Position numbers and translations under genes: made by a program
The notes under the pieces: model-generated
What the model was told of the DNA's origin: nothing
The model's input: the letters and a program-made list of their open reading frames with translations, nothing else
The model's database searches: none
NCBI GenBank assembly: GCA_032251515.1
Contig: JAVVDU010000009.1
Coordinates: 1 to 64,000 of the forward strand
Direction of reading: 5' to 3'
Origin: Carthagonibacter sp032251515
GTDB taxonomy: Bacteria; Gemmatimonadota; Gemmatimonadetes; Palauibacterales; Palauibacteraceae
Length of the DNA: 64,000 nucleotides
In this document: positions 16,781 to 25,811 of the stretch, one piece after another
Layout of the letters: each line of letters starts with the position of its first letter
Numbering within the stretch: the first letter of the stretch is position 1

Positions 16781-17350
16781 ATGCGGGAGAGACCGGAAGG
16801 GAGGTCGGCGACCTGGTCGCCGGCCTCCCGCGGTCGGCGGATGCGGCGGGTTCCTGCGGGGCCCGCCGCCCTCGTCTGTGCGGCGCTCTTCCTGGCGGCC
16901 GGGTGCGGAGAAGACCTGGCGGCCCGGTCGGGCCTCGAGAACGCGCGGTCGAGCGACCGGGCGGTCATCCAGGCGGCGCTCGACGCGCTGGCCGCGGGTG
17001 ACCGGACGGCGATGGAGGCACTGCTGCTGACGCGCGAGGAGCACCGGACCCTGGTCTGGGACTCCCTGCCGGAGCGGCACACGTTCTCGTTCGACTACGT
17101 ACGGTTGCTCACGGAACGGAACACCGGGAAGGCGATCTCGCGGGCCCTCGAGCGATACGCCGGCCAGCGCTTCGAGCTGCTGGACGTGACGTACGAGAAG
17201 GGGCGGGAGGTGTACGGCGACGTGACGCTGCACCGGGACGCCAACATCACGGTGCGCCGGCTCGACGACGGACAGGAGGGGACGATCCCCCTGGTGGACG
17301 TCCTGTTCGAGAGGAACGGCGGATGGAAACTGATGAACTACGTGGAGTGA
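16781..17350 (+). CDS. Small lipoprotein following the beta-helix protein
   Basis: 189 residues as listed. The alternative ATG at 16841 gives 169 residues and a normal lipoprotein signal ending LAAGC. The 16781 start lies 4 bases after the preceding stop and just after AGAGG. The mature part has a helix typical of NTF2/DUF4878-like folds (DRAVIQAALDALAAGDRTAMEALLL) and a C-terminal beta sheet (VDVLFERNGGWKLMNYVE). No catalytic residues recognised. Its position makes it the third member of the phosphate-linked receptor unit. Confidence 0.7.
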   Translation: MRERPEGRSATWSPASRGRRMRRVPAGPAALVCAALFLAAGCGEDLAARSGLENARSSDRAVIQAALDALAAGDRTAMEALLLTREEHRTLVWDSLPERHTFSFDYVRLLTERNTGKAISRALERYAGQRFELLDVTYEKGREVYGDVTLHRDANITVRRLDDGQEGTIPLVDVLFERNGGWKLMNYVE

Positions 17351-17448
17351 GTCGCGCGGCCCGCCTGGCGTGGCTGCGCCGCTACGTGCGGCGGCAGGTG
17401 GAGGGCCGCCTGTCCCTCGAGGAGCTCGCCAGTACCCGGGACCCGGAC

Positions 17449-17470
17449 GGGGCGCGGACCCCCGCGCCCC
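17449..17470. terminator. Hairpin terminator after the receptor-lipoprotein unit
   Basis: A perfect 9-bp GC stem (17449-17457 with 17462-17470) has a 4-base loop and is followed on the plus strand by a pyrimidine tract (gttcttcttcccc). It lies between the convergent lipoprotein and M1 peptidase genes. Confidence 0.65.
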
Positions 17471-17512
17471 GTTCTTCTTCCCCTTCTCCCTCCTCCTGAG
17501 CGGGGTGCCGGA

Positions 17513-19504
17513 TCAGCGCTTCCAGGCGTCGTTCGACCTGTCGTCGTCGGGCAGCACGCCGCGCGGGTCCAGCTCCACGGCGGCCAGCACCCGTCCCGGC
17601 GGCCCGCGGAACACGTAGTCGGGCCCCAGCTTCCACATCTCCACCGGCAGGCGGAGGATGTCGGCGCCCCCGTCCGCCCAGGTGAGCCGCAGCTCCACCG
17701 GCATGAGCATCCGGCCGCGGCTGCGCAGGTGCACCCAGGCCGGCCGCTCCGCATCGCCGCCGCCCGGGTAGACGGCCTCCACGGCGTGATCGAGGCGGGC
17801 CGGCGTGAACAGCCAGCCGCGCCAGAACCAGTCCAGGTCTTCGCCCGTCGCGTCCTCCATGAAGCGCAGGAAGTCGGCCGGGCCGGGGTGCCGGAAGCTC
17901 CACGCCTGCGTGTACTCGGCGAACGCGCGGTCGAAGCGCTCCGTGCCCAGGACCTCGGTGCGCAGCAGGTGGAGCATCAGCGCGGGCTTGAAGTACGCAG
18001 CCCAGTAGAGGTCGTGCTGCTCGGTGGGCGGCAGGGCCATGGCCTGATCGGTCTCCGCCCGCGAATGGAGATCCCACTCTTCGAGCGGCTGGCGCGAGAT
18101 CCAGTCGGCGTAGTCCTCGCCGGCGAAGAACTCTTCCACGGACCCGATGTCGATGAAGGTGTTGAACCCCTCGTCCATCCACGGGTGGCGCCGCTCGTTC
18201 GACGCCACGAGCATCGGATACCACTCGTGGCCGAACTCGTGCGTGAGGACCCAGTACAGGTCCTCCCGGTCGTCGTACCCGGGGACGAAGGTGAGCATCG
18301 GGTACTCCATCCCCTCGTTCGGTCCCTCCACGGTCGTGGCGTGCGGCCACGGGTAGCGGGCCAGGCGCTCCGAGAAATTGCGGATGGAGACGAGCGACAT
18401 CCGGTTCGCCTCCTCCCACGATGTCGCCTCGGGCCGGTAGAAGGTCTGGATCCGGATCCCCTCCCACGAGCTCGCGTCCCAGCGGAAGTCGGGCGCCAGG
18501 GCGAACGCGAAGTCGCGGACGTCGTCGGCCGCGAACCTCCACGTCCGCGTCCCGGGCACCGGCCGGTCGCGCGCCGCGAGCGCTTCCTCGCGGGTGATCA
18601 CCGCCACCGCCTGTTCCGACCCGTCCGCGCGGGCGAGCCGCTCGCGCTGCGCTGCGGTCAGCACTTCGTCCGGGTTCCGCAGCGTCCCGGTCGCCGTCAC
18701 GACGTAGCCGGCCGGCACGGTGAGGTCGACCTCGAAGCGGCCGAACTCCTGGTAGAACTCGCCGGCGCCGAGGAACGGGTCGACGTGCCAGCCACCCAGG
18801 TCGTCGTACACCGCCGCGCGCGGATACCACTGCGCCACCTGGAACAGGGAGCCGTCGCGGCCCATCCGGCCGTATCCGTACTCGGGGAGCGGCCAGGTCC
18901 ACGCCAGCTCCACGGCGACCGAGTCACCGGGCGCGAGGGGGGCGGGCAGGTCGACGCGCATCCGTGTACCTGCCGGGTGGACCGTTGCCGGGCGGCCGCC
19001 CACCGCGATGCGCTCCACGGTCATCCCCGCGCCGCCCCGGCAGCCGAAGTCGAACACGGCGTCGCCGAACCGGAGCGGCGGCTGGGCGAGCCGCGCCGTC
19101 ACGCCTTCCGGGTCGCACAGGTTCGCGTCGATCTTCAGCCACAGGAACGGCAGCGCCTCGGGCGAGCGGTTGTGGTAGACCATCACGCCGCGGCCGGTGA
19201 GCAGGGGTCCGGCCGTGTCGAGGGTGGCCGCGAGCCGGTAGTCCACGCGCTGCTGCCAGTAGTCCGGTCCCGGGCGCCCGGCTCCCGTGCGCAGCCGGTT
19301 CGCCGCCGGCAGGTCGAGGGGCCGGAACGGCGACTCCTCCGTCCAGCCCCGCGTCTCCGGCGGGTCCGGGTCCGAGCTCGTCGTCTGGGCCGGCGCCTTC
19401 GCCGCACCCGCGGCGACGAGCAGGGCGGCGAGCGGCAGGGCGACCGACGGCAGGGCGGCCGAACGGGCGCGGGGGTGGACGGTCGGGCGACGAGACGGGA
19501 ACAT
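17513..19504 (-). CDS. M1-family gluzincin metallopeptidase
   Basis: 663 residues with an N-terminal signal peptide (to about AKAPAQ). The zinc site HEFGH (422-426) has the third ligand E445 (DEGFNTF), giving HExxH-X18-E, and a GMEYP motif upstream replaces the usual GxMEN. The N-terminal half is the beta-sandwich/saddle domain of M1 aminopeptidases. It lacks the long C-terminal ERAP-like domain, which suits secreted bacterial members. Likely a periplasmic or exported peptidase. A single gene converging on the lipoprotein unit. Confidence 0.88.
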   Translation of the reverse strand: MFPSRRPTVHPRARSAALPSVALPLAALLVAAGAAKAPAQTTSSDPDPPETRGWTEESPFRPLDLPAANRLRTGAGRPGPDYWQQRVDYRLAATLDTAGPLLTGRGVMVYHNRSPEALPFLWLKIDANLCDPEGVTARLAQPPLRFGDAVFDFGCRGGAGMTVERIAVGGRPATVHPAGTRMRVDLPAPLAPGDSVAVELAWTWPLPEYGYGRMGRDGSLFQVAQWYPRAAVYDDLGGWHVDPFLGAGEFYQEFGRFEVDLTVPAGYVVTATGTLRNPDEVLTAAQRERLARADGSEQAVAVITREEALAARDRPVPGTRTWRFAADDVRDFAFALAPDFRWDASSWEGIRIQTFYRPEATSWEEANRMSLVSIRNFSERLARYPWPHATTVEGPNEGMEYPMLTFVPGYDDREDLYWVLTHEFGHEWYPMLVASNERRHPWMDEGFNTFIDIGSVEEFFAGEDYADWISRQPLEEWDLHSRAETDQAMALPPTEQHDLYWAAYFKPALMLHLLRTEVLGTERFDRAFAEYTQAWSFRHPGPADFLRFMEDATGEDLDWFWRGWLFTPARLDHAVEAVYPGGGDAERPAWVHLRSRGRMLMPVELRLTWADGGADILRLPVEMWKLGPDYVFRGPPGRVLAAVELDPRGVLPDDDRSNDAWKR

Positions 19505-19603
19505 GGGACCTCCGAGGAAGCCGTGGCGCTCGGGCGCGGGGCGCGCCCCCGGTACGGGGAATCTGGCGCGCCCACCCCTCGAATCTCAAGCCGGAGCCGG
19601 GCC

Positions 19604-21154
19604 ATGCAGCGAGACAGCGGTCGGGGCGGTCGGAAGCGGACCGTCCGCACAGCGGCCGTCGTCGGGGCGGCGGCCCTCGCGGCGCTCGCCCTGTGGACCG
19701 GCGGGATGGGCCGCGTGGAGGCCGGCGGGCACGCCGGCGCGTGGTCCCTCGTGCCGCCCGTGGCGACGCTGGTGCTCGCCTTCGCCCTGCGCGAGGTCGT
19801 GGCCGCCCTGTTCGTGGGCATCGTCCTGGGCGGCGTGATCGCCGGGCGCCCGAACATCGTGCAGGAGTTCCTGCTCCCCTCGGTGGGGTCCTCCTCCTAC
19901 GCGCTGATCCTCCTCGTCTACCTGTGGTCGCTGGGGGGGCTGATCGGGCTGTGGACGCGCACGGGGGCGGCCGCCGCGTTCGCCGAGCGGGCCGCGGCGC
20001 GGGTAGTGCGGGGGCCGCGCTCGGCGAAGTTCTTCGCCTGGACGATGGGCCTCGTGTTCCACCAGGGGGGGACGGTGAGCACGGTCCTCACCGGCGCCAC
20101 GGTGCGCCCGGTCGCCGACGCCCACCGCGTCTCCCACGAGGAGCTGTCCTACCTGGTCGACTCCACGGCCTCGCCGGCCGCCACGGTGATCCCGTTCAAC
20201 GTGTGGCCGATCTACGTCGGGGGACTGGTGGCGGGCACGGTGCCCGTGCTGGCCGACGAGCAAGCGGGCATCGCGATGTTCTTCCGCGCCATCCCGCTCA
20301 ACTTCTACGCCTGGATCGCCCTGCTGCTGGGGCTCCTGTTCGCGTGGGACCGCCTGCCGCTGCTGCCGGGCCGGCGCATGCGGGAGGCCCGGCGCCGGGC
20401 CCGCGAGACGGGGGCCCTGGACCGGGAAGGGTCCGCGCCGCTCGCCTCCCCGGAGCTCACCCGCCTGCGCGTGCCGGACGGGTACGAGCCGTCGCCGTGG
20501 GGGTTCCTGCTCCCCATCGGCACCCTGCTCGCCGTGGCGATCGGCCCCTTCGCGTGGAGCTTCTTCGTGCTCGGCCGGCGCGAGGCGCCGCCCCTGCCGA
20601 TCGCCGAGGCGTTCGTGCTCGCCCTGCTCGTGGCGATGGGCACCGCGCTGGCCCGCGGCATGGCGTGGCGGGACGTGGTGGACGGGTTCATCTCGGGCTG
20701 CAAGGGCGTCACGATCGGGGCGGTGGTGCTGGCGCTCGCGGTGACCCTGAAGTCCGTGACGGACGCCGTGGGCACGGCCGTCTGGCTCGTCGAAACGGCC
20801 GGACCGTGGATCCCGCCGGTCGTCCTGCCGGGCGCGCTGCTCGGACTCACGATGTTCGTGGCGTTCTCCACCGGCACGTCGTGGGGCACGTACGCCGTGC
20901 TGTTCCCCGTGGCGATGCCCCTCGCCTGGAGCGTGCAGCCAGATCCCGGGTTCCTGTCGCTCTGCTTCGCGGCGGTCACCGGCGGGGCGGTGTTCGGTGA
21001 CCAGTGCTCGCCGATCTCCGACACGTCGATCCTGTCGTCGCTCGCCACGGGCTGCGACCTGATGGACCACGTGCTCACGCAGCTCCCGATGGCCCTGTTC
21101 GCCGCCGGCGCCGCCGCCGTCCTGTACACGCTGCTGGCCGCGTTCCCGGGGTGA
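19604..21154 (+). CDS. NhaC-family Na+/H+ antiporter
   Basis: 516 residues from the ATG at 19604. The open frame continues far upstream, but that part is antisense to the M1 gene and is spurious. 11-12 membrane helices. The NhaC/YfkE family signature GDQCSPISDTSILSS lies near residue 466, with matching FHQGGTVSTVLTGATVRPVAD and STASPAATVIPFN. Members exchange Na+ for H+, or malate/Na+ for lactate/H+. The substrate cannot be resolved here. It is divergent from the M1 peptidase with about 100 bases between starts. Confidence 0.85.
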   Translation: MQRDSGRGGRKRTVRTAAVVGAAALAALALWTGGMGRVEAGGHAGAWSLVPPVATLVLAFALREVVAALFVGIVLGGVIAGRPNIVQEFLLPSVGSSSYALILLVYLWSLGGLIGLWTRTGAAAAFAERAAARVVRGPRSAKFFAWTMGLVFHQGGTVSTVLTGATVRPVADAHRVSHEELSYLVDSTASPAATVIPFNVWPIYVGGLVAGTVPVLADEQAGIAMFFRAIPLNFYAWIALLLGLLFAWDRLPLLPGRRMREARRRARETGALDREGSAPLASPELTRLRVPDGYEPSPWGFLLPIGTLLAVAIGPFAWSFFVLGRREAPPLPIAEAFVLALLVAMGTALARGMAWRDVVDGFISGCKGVTIGAVVLALAVTLKSVTDAVGTAVWLVETAGPWIPPVVLPGALLGLTMFVAFSTGTSWGTYAVLFPVAMPLAWSVQPDPGFLSLCFAAVTGGAVFGDQCSPISDTSILSSLATGCDLMDHVLTQLPMALFAAGAAAVLYTLLAAFPG

Positions 21155-21184
21155 GGTACGGGTGTCGACGCCGCCCCGGACGCC

Positions 21185-21213
21185 GTGACAGGACTTCCGA
21201 CCCGTGGTACAAT
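21185..21213 (+). promoter_or_regulatory. Sigma-70-like promoter of enoyl reductase gene
   Basis: GTGACA (21185-21190) and TACAAT (21208-21213) are separated by 17 bases, about 85 bases before the TTG start. This is one of the best consensus matches in the window. Confidence 0.65.
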
Positions 21214-21296
21214 CGGACGGACACGGTCCGGCCCCGGCCGGCCGGACCCGGGAGCCGGCCGGCGGCCGGAAGGCGGGCAACGGAGGAGGAGGCGCC

Positions 21297-22100
21297 TTGA
21301 GCGACGGCGCGGACAGGTGGGTCCTGATTCTCGGCGCGTCCAGCGGCTTCGGCGAGGCCGCGTGCCGGGAATTCGCGCGGGCGGGCTACGACATCCTCGG
21401 CGTCCACCTGGACCGCCGGGCCGGTCTGAAGCACGTGGAGGAATTGAAGGCCGAGCTCGAGGCGGACGGTCGCCGGGCCCGCTTCTTCAACATCAACGCG
21501 GCGAGTCCCGAGAAGCGCGACCAGGTGCTGGACGCGGTGGCGTCGGACTGCGGGCCGGGATCCGTGCGGGTGCTGCTCCACTCTCTGGCGTTCGGGACGC
21601 TCCGGCCGTTCATCGCCGCCGATCCGGCCGAGACGATGTCGTCGGAGCAGATGGACATGACGCTCACCGTGATGGCGCACACGCTCGTGTACTGGACGCA
21701 GGGCCTCGTGGCGCGCGGACTGATGGCGCGCGGCGGCCGGATCTACGCCATGACCAGCTCGGGCGGCGACCGCGTGATCCCCGCCTACGGGGCCGTGTCG
21801 GCCGCCAAGGCGTCGCTCGAATCGCACTGCCGCCAACTCGCCCTGGAGCTGGCGCCGCACGGAATCACCGCCAACGCGATCCGGGCGGGCGTCACCGACA
21901 CGCCCGCCCTGCGCAAGATCCCGGGCGCGGCGCGGATGATCGACGACGCGATGCGCCTGAACCCGTACGACCGGCTCACCACGCCGGAGGACGTGGCCCG
22001 CTGCCTCGTGGCGCTGGCCGACGAGGGGACGTACTGGATGACGGGCAACACGATCCGGGTGGACGGCGGGGAGGACTTCGTCCTCGCGGGCCCCGCCTGA
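21297..22100 (+). CDS. Enoyl-[acyl-carrier-protein] reductase, FabI/FabL type
   Basis: 267 residues from the TTG at 21297, chosen because an exact AGGAGG lies 7 bases upstream. An upstream in-frame ATG begins an Arg/Gly-rich extension inside the promoter. Rossmann motif GASSGFGEAACREFA, then LLHSLAFGTLRPFI. The catalytic tyrosine and lysine are spaced as Y-x6-K (AYGAVSAAK), which separates enoyl reductases from ordinary Y-x3-K dehydrogenases. AGVTDTPALRKIPG follows, as in FabL-like proteins. It reduces trans-2-enoyl-ACP in the last step of fatty-acid elongation. Confidence 0.8.
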   Translation: MSDGADRWVLILGASSGFGEAACREFARAGYDILGVHLDRRAGLKHVEELKAELEADGRRARFFNINAASPEKRDQVLDAVASDCGPGSVRVLLHSLAFGTLRPFIAADPAETMSSEQMDMTLTVMAHTLVYWTQGLVARGLMARGGRIYAMTSSGGDRVIPAYGAVSAAKASLESHCRQLALELAPHGITANAIRAGVTDTPALRKIPGAARMIDDAMRLNPYDRLTTPEDVARCLVALADEGTYWMTGNTIRVDGGEDFVLAGPA

Positions 22101-22310
22101 GCGGGCCCTCCCCCAGCGTGCCTCCGCCGAACGCGCCCGTCCCGCCCGTCCCGCCNNNNNNNNNNNNNNNNNNNNNNNNNNNNNNNNNNNNNNNNNNNNN
22201 NNNNNNNNNNNNNNNNNNNNNNNNNNNNNNNNNNNNNNNNNNNNNNNNNNNNNNNGCGGGCCCTCCCCCAGCGTGCCTCCGCCGAACGCGCCCGTCCCGC
22301 CCGTCCCGCC
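22101..22310. repeat. Scaffold gap (100 N) flanked by identical 55-bp sequence
   Basis: Positions 22101-22155 and 22256-22310 are identical over 55 bases, with exactly 100 N between. The equal length of this duplicate and that at the second gap points to contig ends overlapping by one assembly k-mer, joined by a default-size gap. The real sequence probably has one copy and no gap. No gene is interrupted, because it falls between the enoyl reductase and the hydrolase. Confidence 0.85.
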
Positions 22311-23226
22311 GCCCGCCCCGACCGATCCGGGCGGACGGCCGGCCGGACGGTCGGGCGCAGCGGCGGGCGGCGCGGTGCGGGTGTGCGCCGTGCAGCTCGC
22401 CCCCGTCCTCGGCGACCCGGACGCCAACGCGGACCGCATCGCGCGGGAGATGGAGGCGGCGGCGGAGGCCGGGGCCGCCCTGGCCGTGTTTCCCGAGGCT
22501 TCGCTCTCGGGCTACGTGTTCGCGTCCCGGGCGGAGGCGGCGGATGCCGCGGTCACCGAGGACTCCGCGCCGTTCCGCCGCGTCGAGGAGGCTTCCCGTG
22601 ACCTCGGCCTGCACGCCGTGTTCGGCGGCGTGGAGCGGGACGGGGCGCGGCTGTTCAACACCGCCTGGCTCACCGGGCCCGGCGGGCCGCCCCGCCGCTA
22701 CCGGAAGCTCCACACCCTGTGTCTCGGACTGGACCGGTTCATCGCGCCGGGCGACCTGGCGCTCCGTCCCTGGGACCTCCCGTGGGGACGGATCGGGGTC
22801 CACATCTGTTACGACGGGACGTTTCCCGAGACGGCGCGGGCCCTGAAGCTGGGTGGCGCGCAGCTCCTCGTCCTGATCACGAACTGGCCGCTGCTCGCCC
22901 TGAAGCGCGAGCAGGTGCGGATCCGCGCCCTGGAGAACCACGTGTTCCACCTGGCGGTGAACCGGGTCGGAACGGAGCGGGGCGTCACCTTCCCCGGCGG
23001 GAGCCTGGCGGCGGGCCCGCGCGGCGAGCTGCTCGCCGAGGCCGGGGGAGGGGAAGAGCGGTTCCTGCTGGACCTCGACCTGCCGGACGCGGACGAGAAC
23101 CACGTCGTGGTGCGGCCGGGTGAGTACGAATTCGACTACGTGGCGGACCGGCGCCCGGACGCGTACGGGGCCCTCGTCGAGGGGCCGCCGACGGGCCGGC
23201 CGACCGGCGGGCGGCAGGCGGGATGA
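22273..23226 (+). CDS. Carbon-nitrogen hydrolase (nitrilase superfamily)
   Basis: 317 residues from the GTG at 22273. The start is uncertain, and GTG at 22375 would remove a 34-residue Pro/Ala/Gly-rich leader and begin at the true fold (VRVCAVQLAPVLGD). Catalytic triad present: E75 (VFPEAS), K145 (YRKLH), C179 (ICYDGTFPE). Members hydrolyse amides or nitriles (omega-amidase, N-carbamoyl amidase, NAD synthetase domain). The substrate is not predictable. The listed start lies in the duplicated gap flank, so its upstream region must be re-read after closing the gap. Confidence 0.85.
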   Translation: MPPPNAPVPPVPPPAPTDPGGRPAGRSGAAAGGAVRVCAVQLAPVLGDPDANADRIAREMEAAAEAGAALAVFPEASLSGYVFASRAEAADAAVTEDSAPFRRVEEASRDLGLHAVFGGVERDGARLFNTAWLTGPGGPPRRYRKLHTLCLGLDRFIAPGDLALRPWDLPWGRIGVHICYDGTFPETARALKLGGAQLLVLITNWPLLALKREQVRIRALENHVFHLAVNRVGTERGVTFPGGSLAAGPRGELLAEAGGGEERFLLDLDLPDADENHVVVRPGEYEFDYVADRRPDAYGALVEGPPTGRPTGGRQAG

Positions 23227-23321
23227 ACTCCTCCCGCGCGGCCGTCGGGACGCGCGGGAGGATCGAACGGATCTCGGCGGGCGGGCGTCAGCGTGTGGTC
23301 ACCCGCGCGCCCTCGCCGCCT

Positions 23322-23690
23322 TCAGGCGAGGAAGGACCGGCAGCCCGGCAGCCGCTCCTCCAGCGTGGGCGCGGGGAGCGGCGGGCATCGGAGAGGGGGC
23401 GGCATGACCTCCGGCCGCTCCAGGCGGATCTCCGGCGGAACGGCGTGCGGCGCGACGTCGGGGGGCGCGACCACGAGTCCCTGCAGGCCGACAGCCTGCG
23501 CGGCCGGGACTGCCTCGTCCGGCTCCAGGGCGGCGTCCGGCGTTTCCTCGACCACAGCGGGAACCTCCGCCTCCGCCTCGGCGGGAAGTCCCGCGCCGGC
23601 GATGACCTGCACGGCGCGGCCCGCCAGGGACAGCGCCGCCAGCGTTCCCAGCATTCCCACGATCTCCCGGATCTCCGGCCGCCCGATCAT
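23322..23690 (-). CDS. Hypothetical membrane-anchored 122-residue protein
   Basis: Not recognised. One hydrophobic segment near residues 11-33 (VGMLGTLAALSLAGRAVQVIAGAG) is followed by an acidic Ala/Pro/Glu-rich low-complexity stretch and a Pro-rich tail with two Cys. GGGAGAG lies before the ATG, and the third codon position is strongly G/C as in neighbours, which favours a real gene. It is isolated, and the roughly 100 bases on its 3' side are empty. Confidence 0.5.
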   Translation of the reverse strand: MIGRPEIREIVGMLGTLAALSLAGRAVQVIAGAGLPAEAEAEVPAVVEETPDAALEPDEAVPAAQAVGLQGLVVAPPDVAPHAVPPEIRLERPEVMPPPLRCPPLPAPTLEERLPGCRSFLA

Positions 23691-23840
23691 CGCTCTGCTC
23701 TCCCGTTCCCGTCCGGTCGTCGAGGCCGTCGCGTACCGCCCGTGTTCGCTTCCTTCGACAGGCGAAGGGCCCCGATGGTTGACCGACCGTACGGAAGAGG
23801 GCGAGCGCGGGTTTCAGGCCGGCGTCCGGTTTCCCGCCCG

Positions 23841-24917
23841 TCAGGGCAGCTCCACCCGCGCGATCCGGCCCTCGGGTCCCACGATCCACCCGGCACGCCG
23901 CGACGCGAAGCCGAGGCCCCACCACGCGCCGTCGGCGAGAGCGGTCCAGGAGAGGCCGCCGTCCCGCGTCAGGTCGGCGCCGCCGGGACCGACGGCCACG
24001 GCGAGCGGCGGGTCGGTGCCCGGGACCCAGGCCGCGCCGTACGCGGCGCCGGGAAACCGCAGACGCCCGCCCTCGCTCCAGGTGAGCCCCCCGTCGGTCG
24101 ACAGCGCCACGTTCGCCGTCCGCTCGTCCGGCCGGCGGAGGTCGCCGCCCACCGCGAGCCCGCGCGACGCGTCGAGGAAGGCGACCGAGGTCAGCCCGGC
24201 CGCCTCGCCGGCGACGACCGGGGCGGGAGCGCCCGCCCACGACGCGCCGTCGTCCGTCGAGGCGAGGACGCGGGCCGGCTCGCCGTTCCCGGTGGCGATC
24301 CAGGCGCGGCCGTCCGGGCCCGTGGCCACGCAGGTGCCGCTCGCCGCGAAGCCGCCCTCGCCGGGCCGCGCGGCGGGGAGGTCGGAGGGGGGGACGAGCT
24401 CCCAGGTCGCGCCCGCGTCGGCGGTGCGCAGCACCCGCAGGACGCCGCCCACGGCATCCCCGTAGGCGAGGCCGCGCCGCGCGTCGAAGAAGTCCAGGCA
24501 GTCGTAGAAGCCCACCGGCTCGGGGTTCGTCCACTGGAGCTTCCACGTCGCGCCGCCATCGGTGGTGCGGTAGATGCGCGACAGCTCGCCCGGGCCCGCG
24601 GAGAGGAGCCACGCCGAGTCGGCCGAGATCGCGTGCACGTCCCGGAACTGGAGGGTGTCGGCGCCCGGGACGACCCCGCCCGTCCACGTCGCGCCGCCGT
24701 CCAGGGTGTGCAGCCACACTCCGCCATGGCCGCTCACCCAGGCGACGCGCTCCGACACGGCGCTCACGGCCTGGAGCAGCACGTCCACGCCGCTCTCCTG
24801 AGGTACGACCCGGAACGTCGCGCCGGGGGCGGCGGCCGGGGCGGGCTGCTGGGCAGCGGCGGGACCGGCCGCGAGGAGGAGGGCCACGACGGCGGCGGAC
24901 CGGCGGGCCGCCGCCAA
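23841..24917 (-). CDS. Exported Ycf48/BNR-type beta-propeller protein
   Basis: 358 residues from the TTG at 24917. The frame is open to 25013, but that would overlap the sod gene and cross its terminator hairpin, so the later start was preferred. Signal peptide MAAARRSAAVVALLLAAGPAAA. Six Asp-box motifs (TLDGGATW, TTDGGATW, TADAGATW, STDDGASW, STDGGLTW, TRDGGLSW) mark a sialidase/Ycf48-like propeller. No sialidase catalytic Arg triad is evident. Probably a secreted or periplasmic protein of unknown role, and such proteins are abundant in this bacterial group. Confidence 0.75.
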   Translation of the reverse strand: MAAARRSAAVVALLLAAGPAAAQQPAPAAAPGATFRVVPQESGVDVLLQAVSAVSERVAWVSGHGGVWLHTLDGGATWTGGVVPGADTLQFRDVHAISADSAWLLSAGPGELSRIYRTTDGGATWKLQWTNPEPVGFYDCLDFFDARRGLAYGDAVGGVLRVLRTADAGATWELVPPSDLPAARPGEGGFAASGTCVATGPDGRAWIATGNGEPARVLASTDDGASWAGAPAPVVAGEAAGLTSVAFLDASRGLAVGGDLRRPDERTANVALSTDGGLTWSEGGRLRFPGAAYGAAWVPGTDPPLAVAVGPGGADLTRDGGLSWTALADGAWWGLGFASRRAGWIVGPEGRIARVELP

Positions 24918-24949
24918 GCGACGCGGACCGTGCGCCCCGGATGCGCGAA

Positions 24950-24969
24950 GGGCCCGCCGTGGCGGGCCC
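24950..24969 (-). terminator. Hairpin after sod
   Basis: A perfect 9-bp palindromic stem (24950-24958 with 24961-24969) with a 2-base centre lies 25 bases after the sod stop. It is followed on the minus strand by only a short TT. Its position argues that the propeller gene begins after it. Confidence 0.55.
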
Positions 24970-24994
24970 CGGAGCGCGTCTTCCGGCCGGCGGA

Positions 24995-25684
24995 TCACAG
25001 CTTTTCCGCCCACGAGCGGATCTCCCGCCCGAAGTCTTCCAGCGCCTTGAACACGGGAGCGGCTCCCCCGACCGCCCGGGCGAGGTTGTCACCCACGTGG
25101 TCCCAGTTCACGGCGCTCCAGAACGCCTGCAGGTAGTCGGCCCGCCGGTTCTGGTACTTGAGGTAGTAGGCGTGCTCCCACACGTCCACGCCGAGCACCG
25201 GCACGTGGCCCCGCATCAGCGGGCTGTCCTGGTTCGCCGTCGAGAACACCTCGAGCTCTCCGAACGAGTTCACGGCGAGCCAGCCCCAGCCCGAGCCGAA
25301 CCGCGTCGCGGCGGCGGCCGTGAGCTTCTCCTTGAACCCGTCCACCGAGCCGAACGCCGCCTCGAGCTTCTCCTCGAGAAGGCCGTCGGGGCCGGCGGGG
25401 CCGCCCGGGGCGATGACGTTCCAGAACAGCTTGTGGTTCACGTAGCCGCCGCCGTTGTTGCGGACGGCCGTCTTCAGCCCCTCGGGCAGCGACTCGAAGT
25501 TCCACAGCAGCTGCTCGGCGGAGTGGCGCTGCAGGCTCTCGTGCCCCTCGAGCGCCTTGTTGAGGTTGTTCGTGTAGCCGGCGTGATGCTTGGAGTGGTG
25601 GATTTCCATGGTGCGCGCATCGATGTGGGGCTCGAGCGCGTCGTAGTCGTAACCGAGCTCGGGAAGCTGGAACGGATAGGCCAT
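24995..25684 (-). CDS. sodA: Superoxide dismutase (Fe/Mn family)
   Basis: 229 residues from the ATG at 25684 with AAGGAG 9 bases upstream. The four metal ligands are present: H29 (MEIHHSKHH), H84 (VNHKLFWN), and D and H in DVWEHAYYL. The Gly/Gln pattern (NNGGGYVNHKLFWN, GSGWGWL) fits the Mn or cambialistic type, but metal cannot be decided by eye. Cytoplasmic, converts superoxide to peroxide and oxygen. Single gene with its own hairpin. Confidence 0.95.
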   Translation of the reverse strand: MAYPFQLPELGYDYDALEPHIDARTMEIHHSKHHAGYTNNLNKALEGHESLQRHSAEQLLWNFESLPEGLKTAVRNNGGGYVNHKLFWNVIAPGGPAGPDGLLEEKLEAAFGSVDGFKEKLTAAAATRFGSGWGWLAVNSFGELEVFSTANQDSPLMRGHVPVLGVDVWEHAYYLKYQNRRADYLQAFWSAVNWDHVGDNLARAVGGAAPVFKALEDFGREIRSWAEKL

Positions 25685-25811
25685 ATAAGATCTCCTTCGG
25701 TTCGTGGCGGATGGAGCGCGCCCGCCCACCTGCCGCGGGCGCCGGCCGGGGATCGGCCGCACCGTATGGGTACGGGTTACGCGGCACGAGGTTCCGGACC
25801 GACGCGCCCGC

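Noticed and set aside
17729..19603. Apparent giant plus-strand frame leading into the NhaC gene
   Set aside because: It is exactly antisense to the M1 peptidase. The NhaC protein starts at 19604 with a normal membrane-protein N-terminus.
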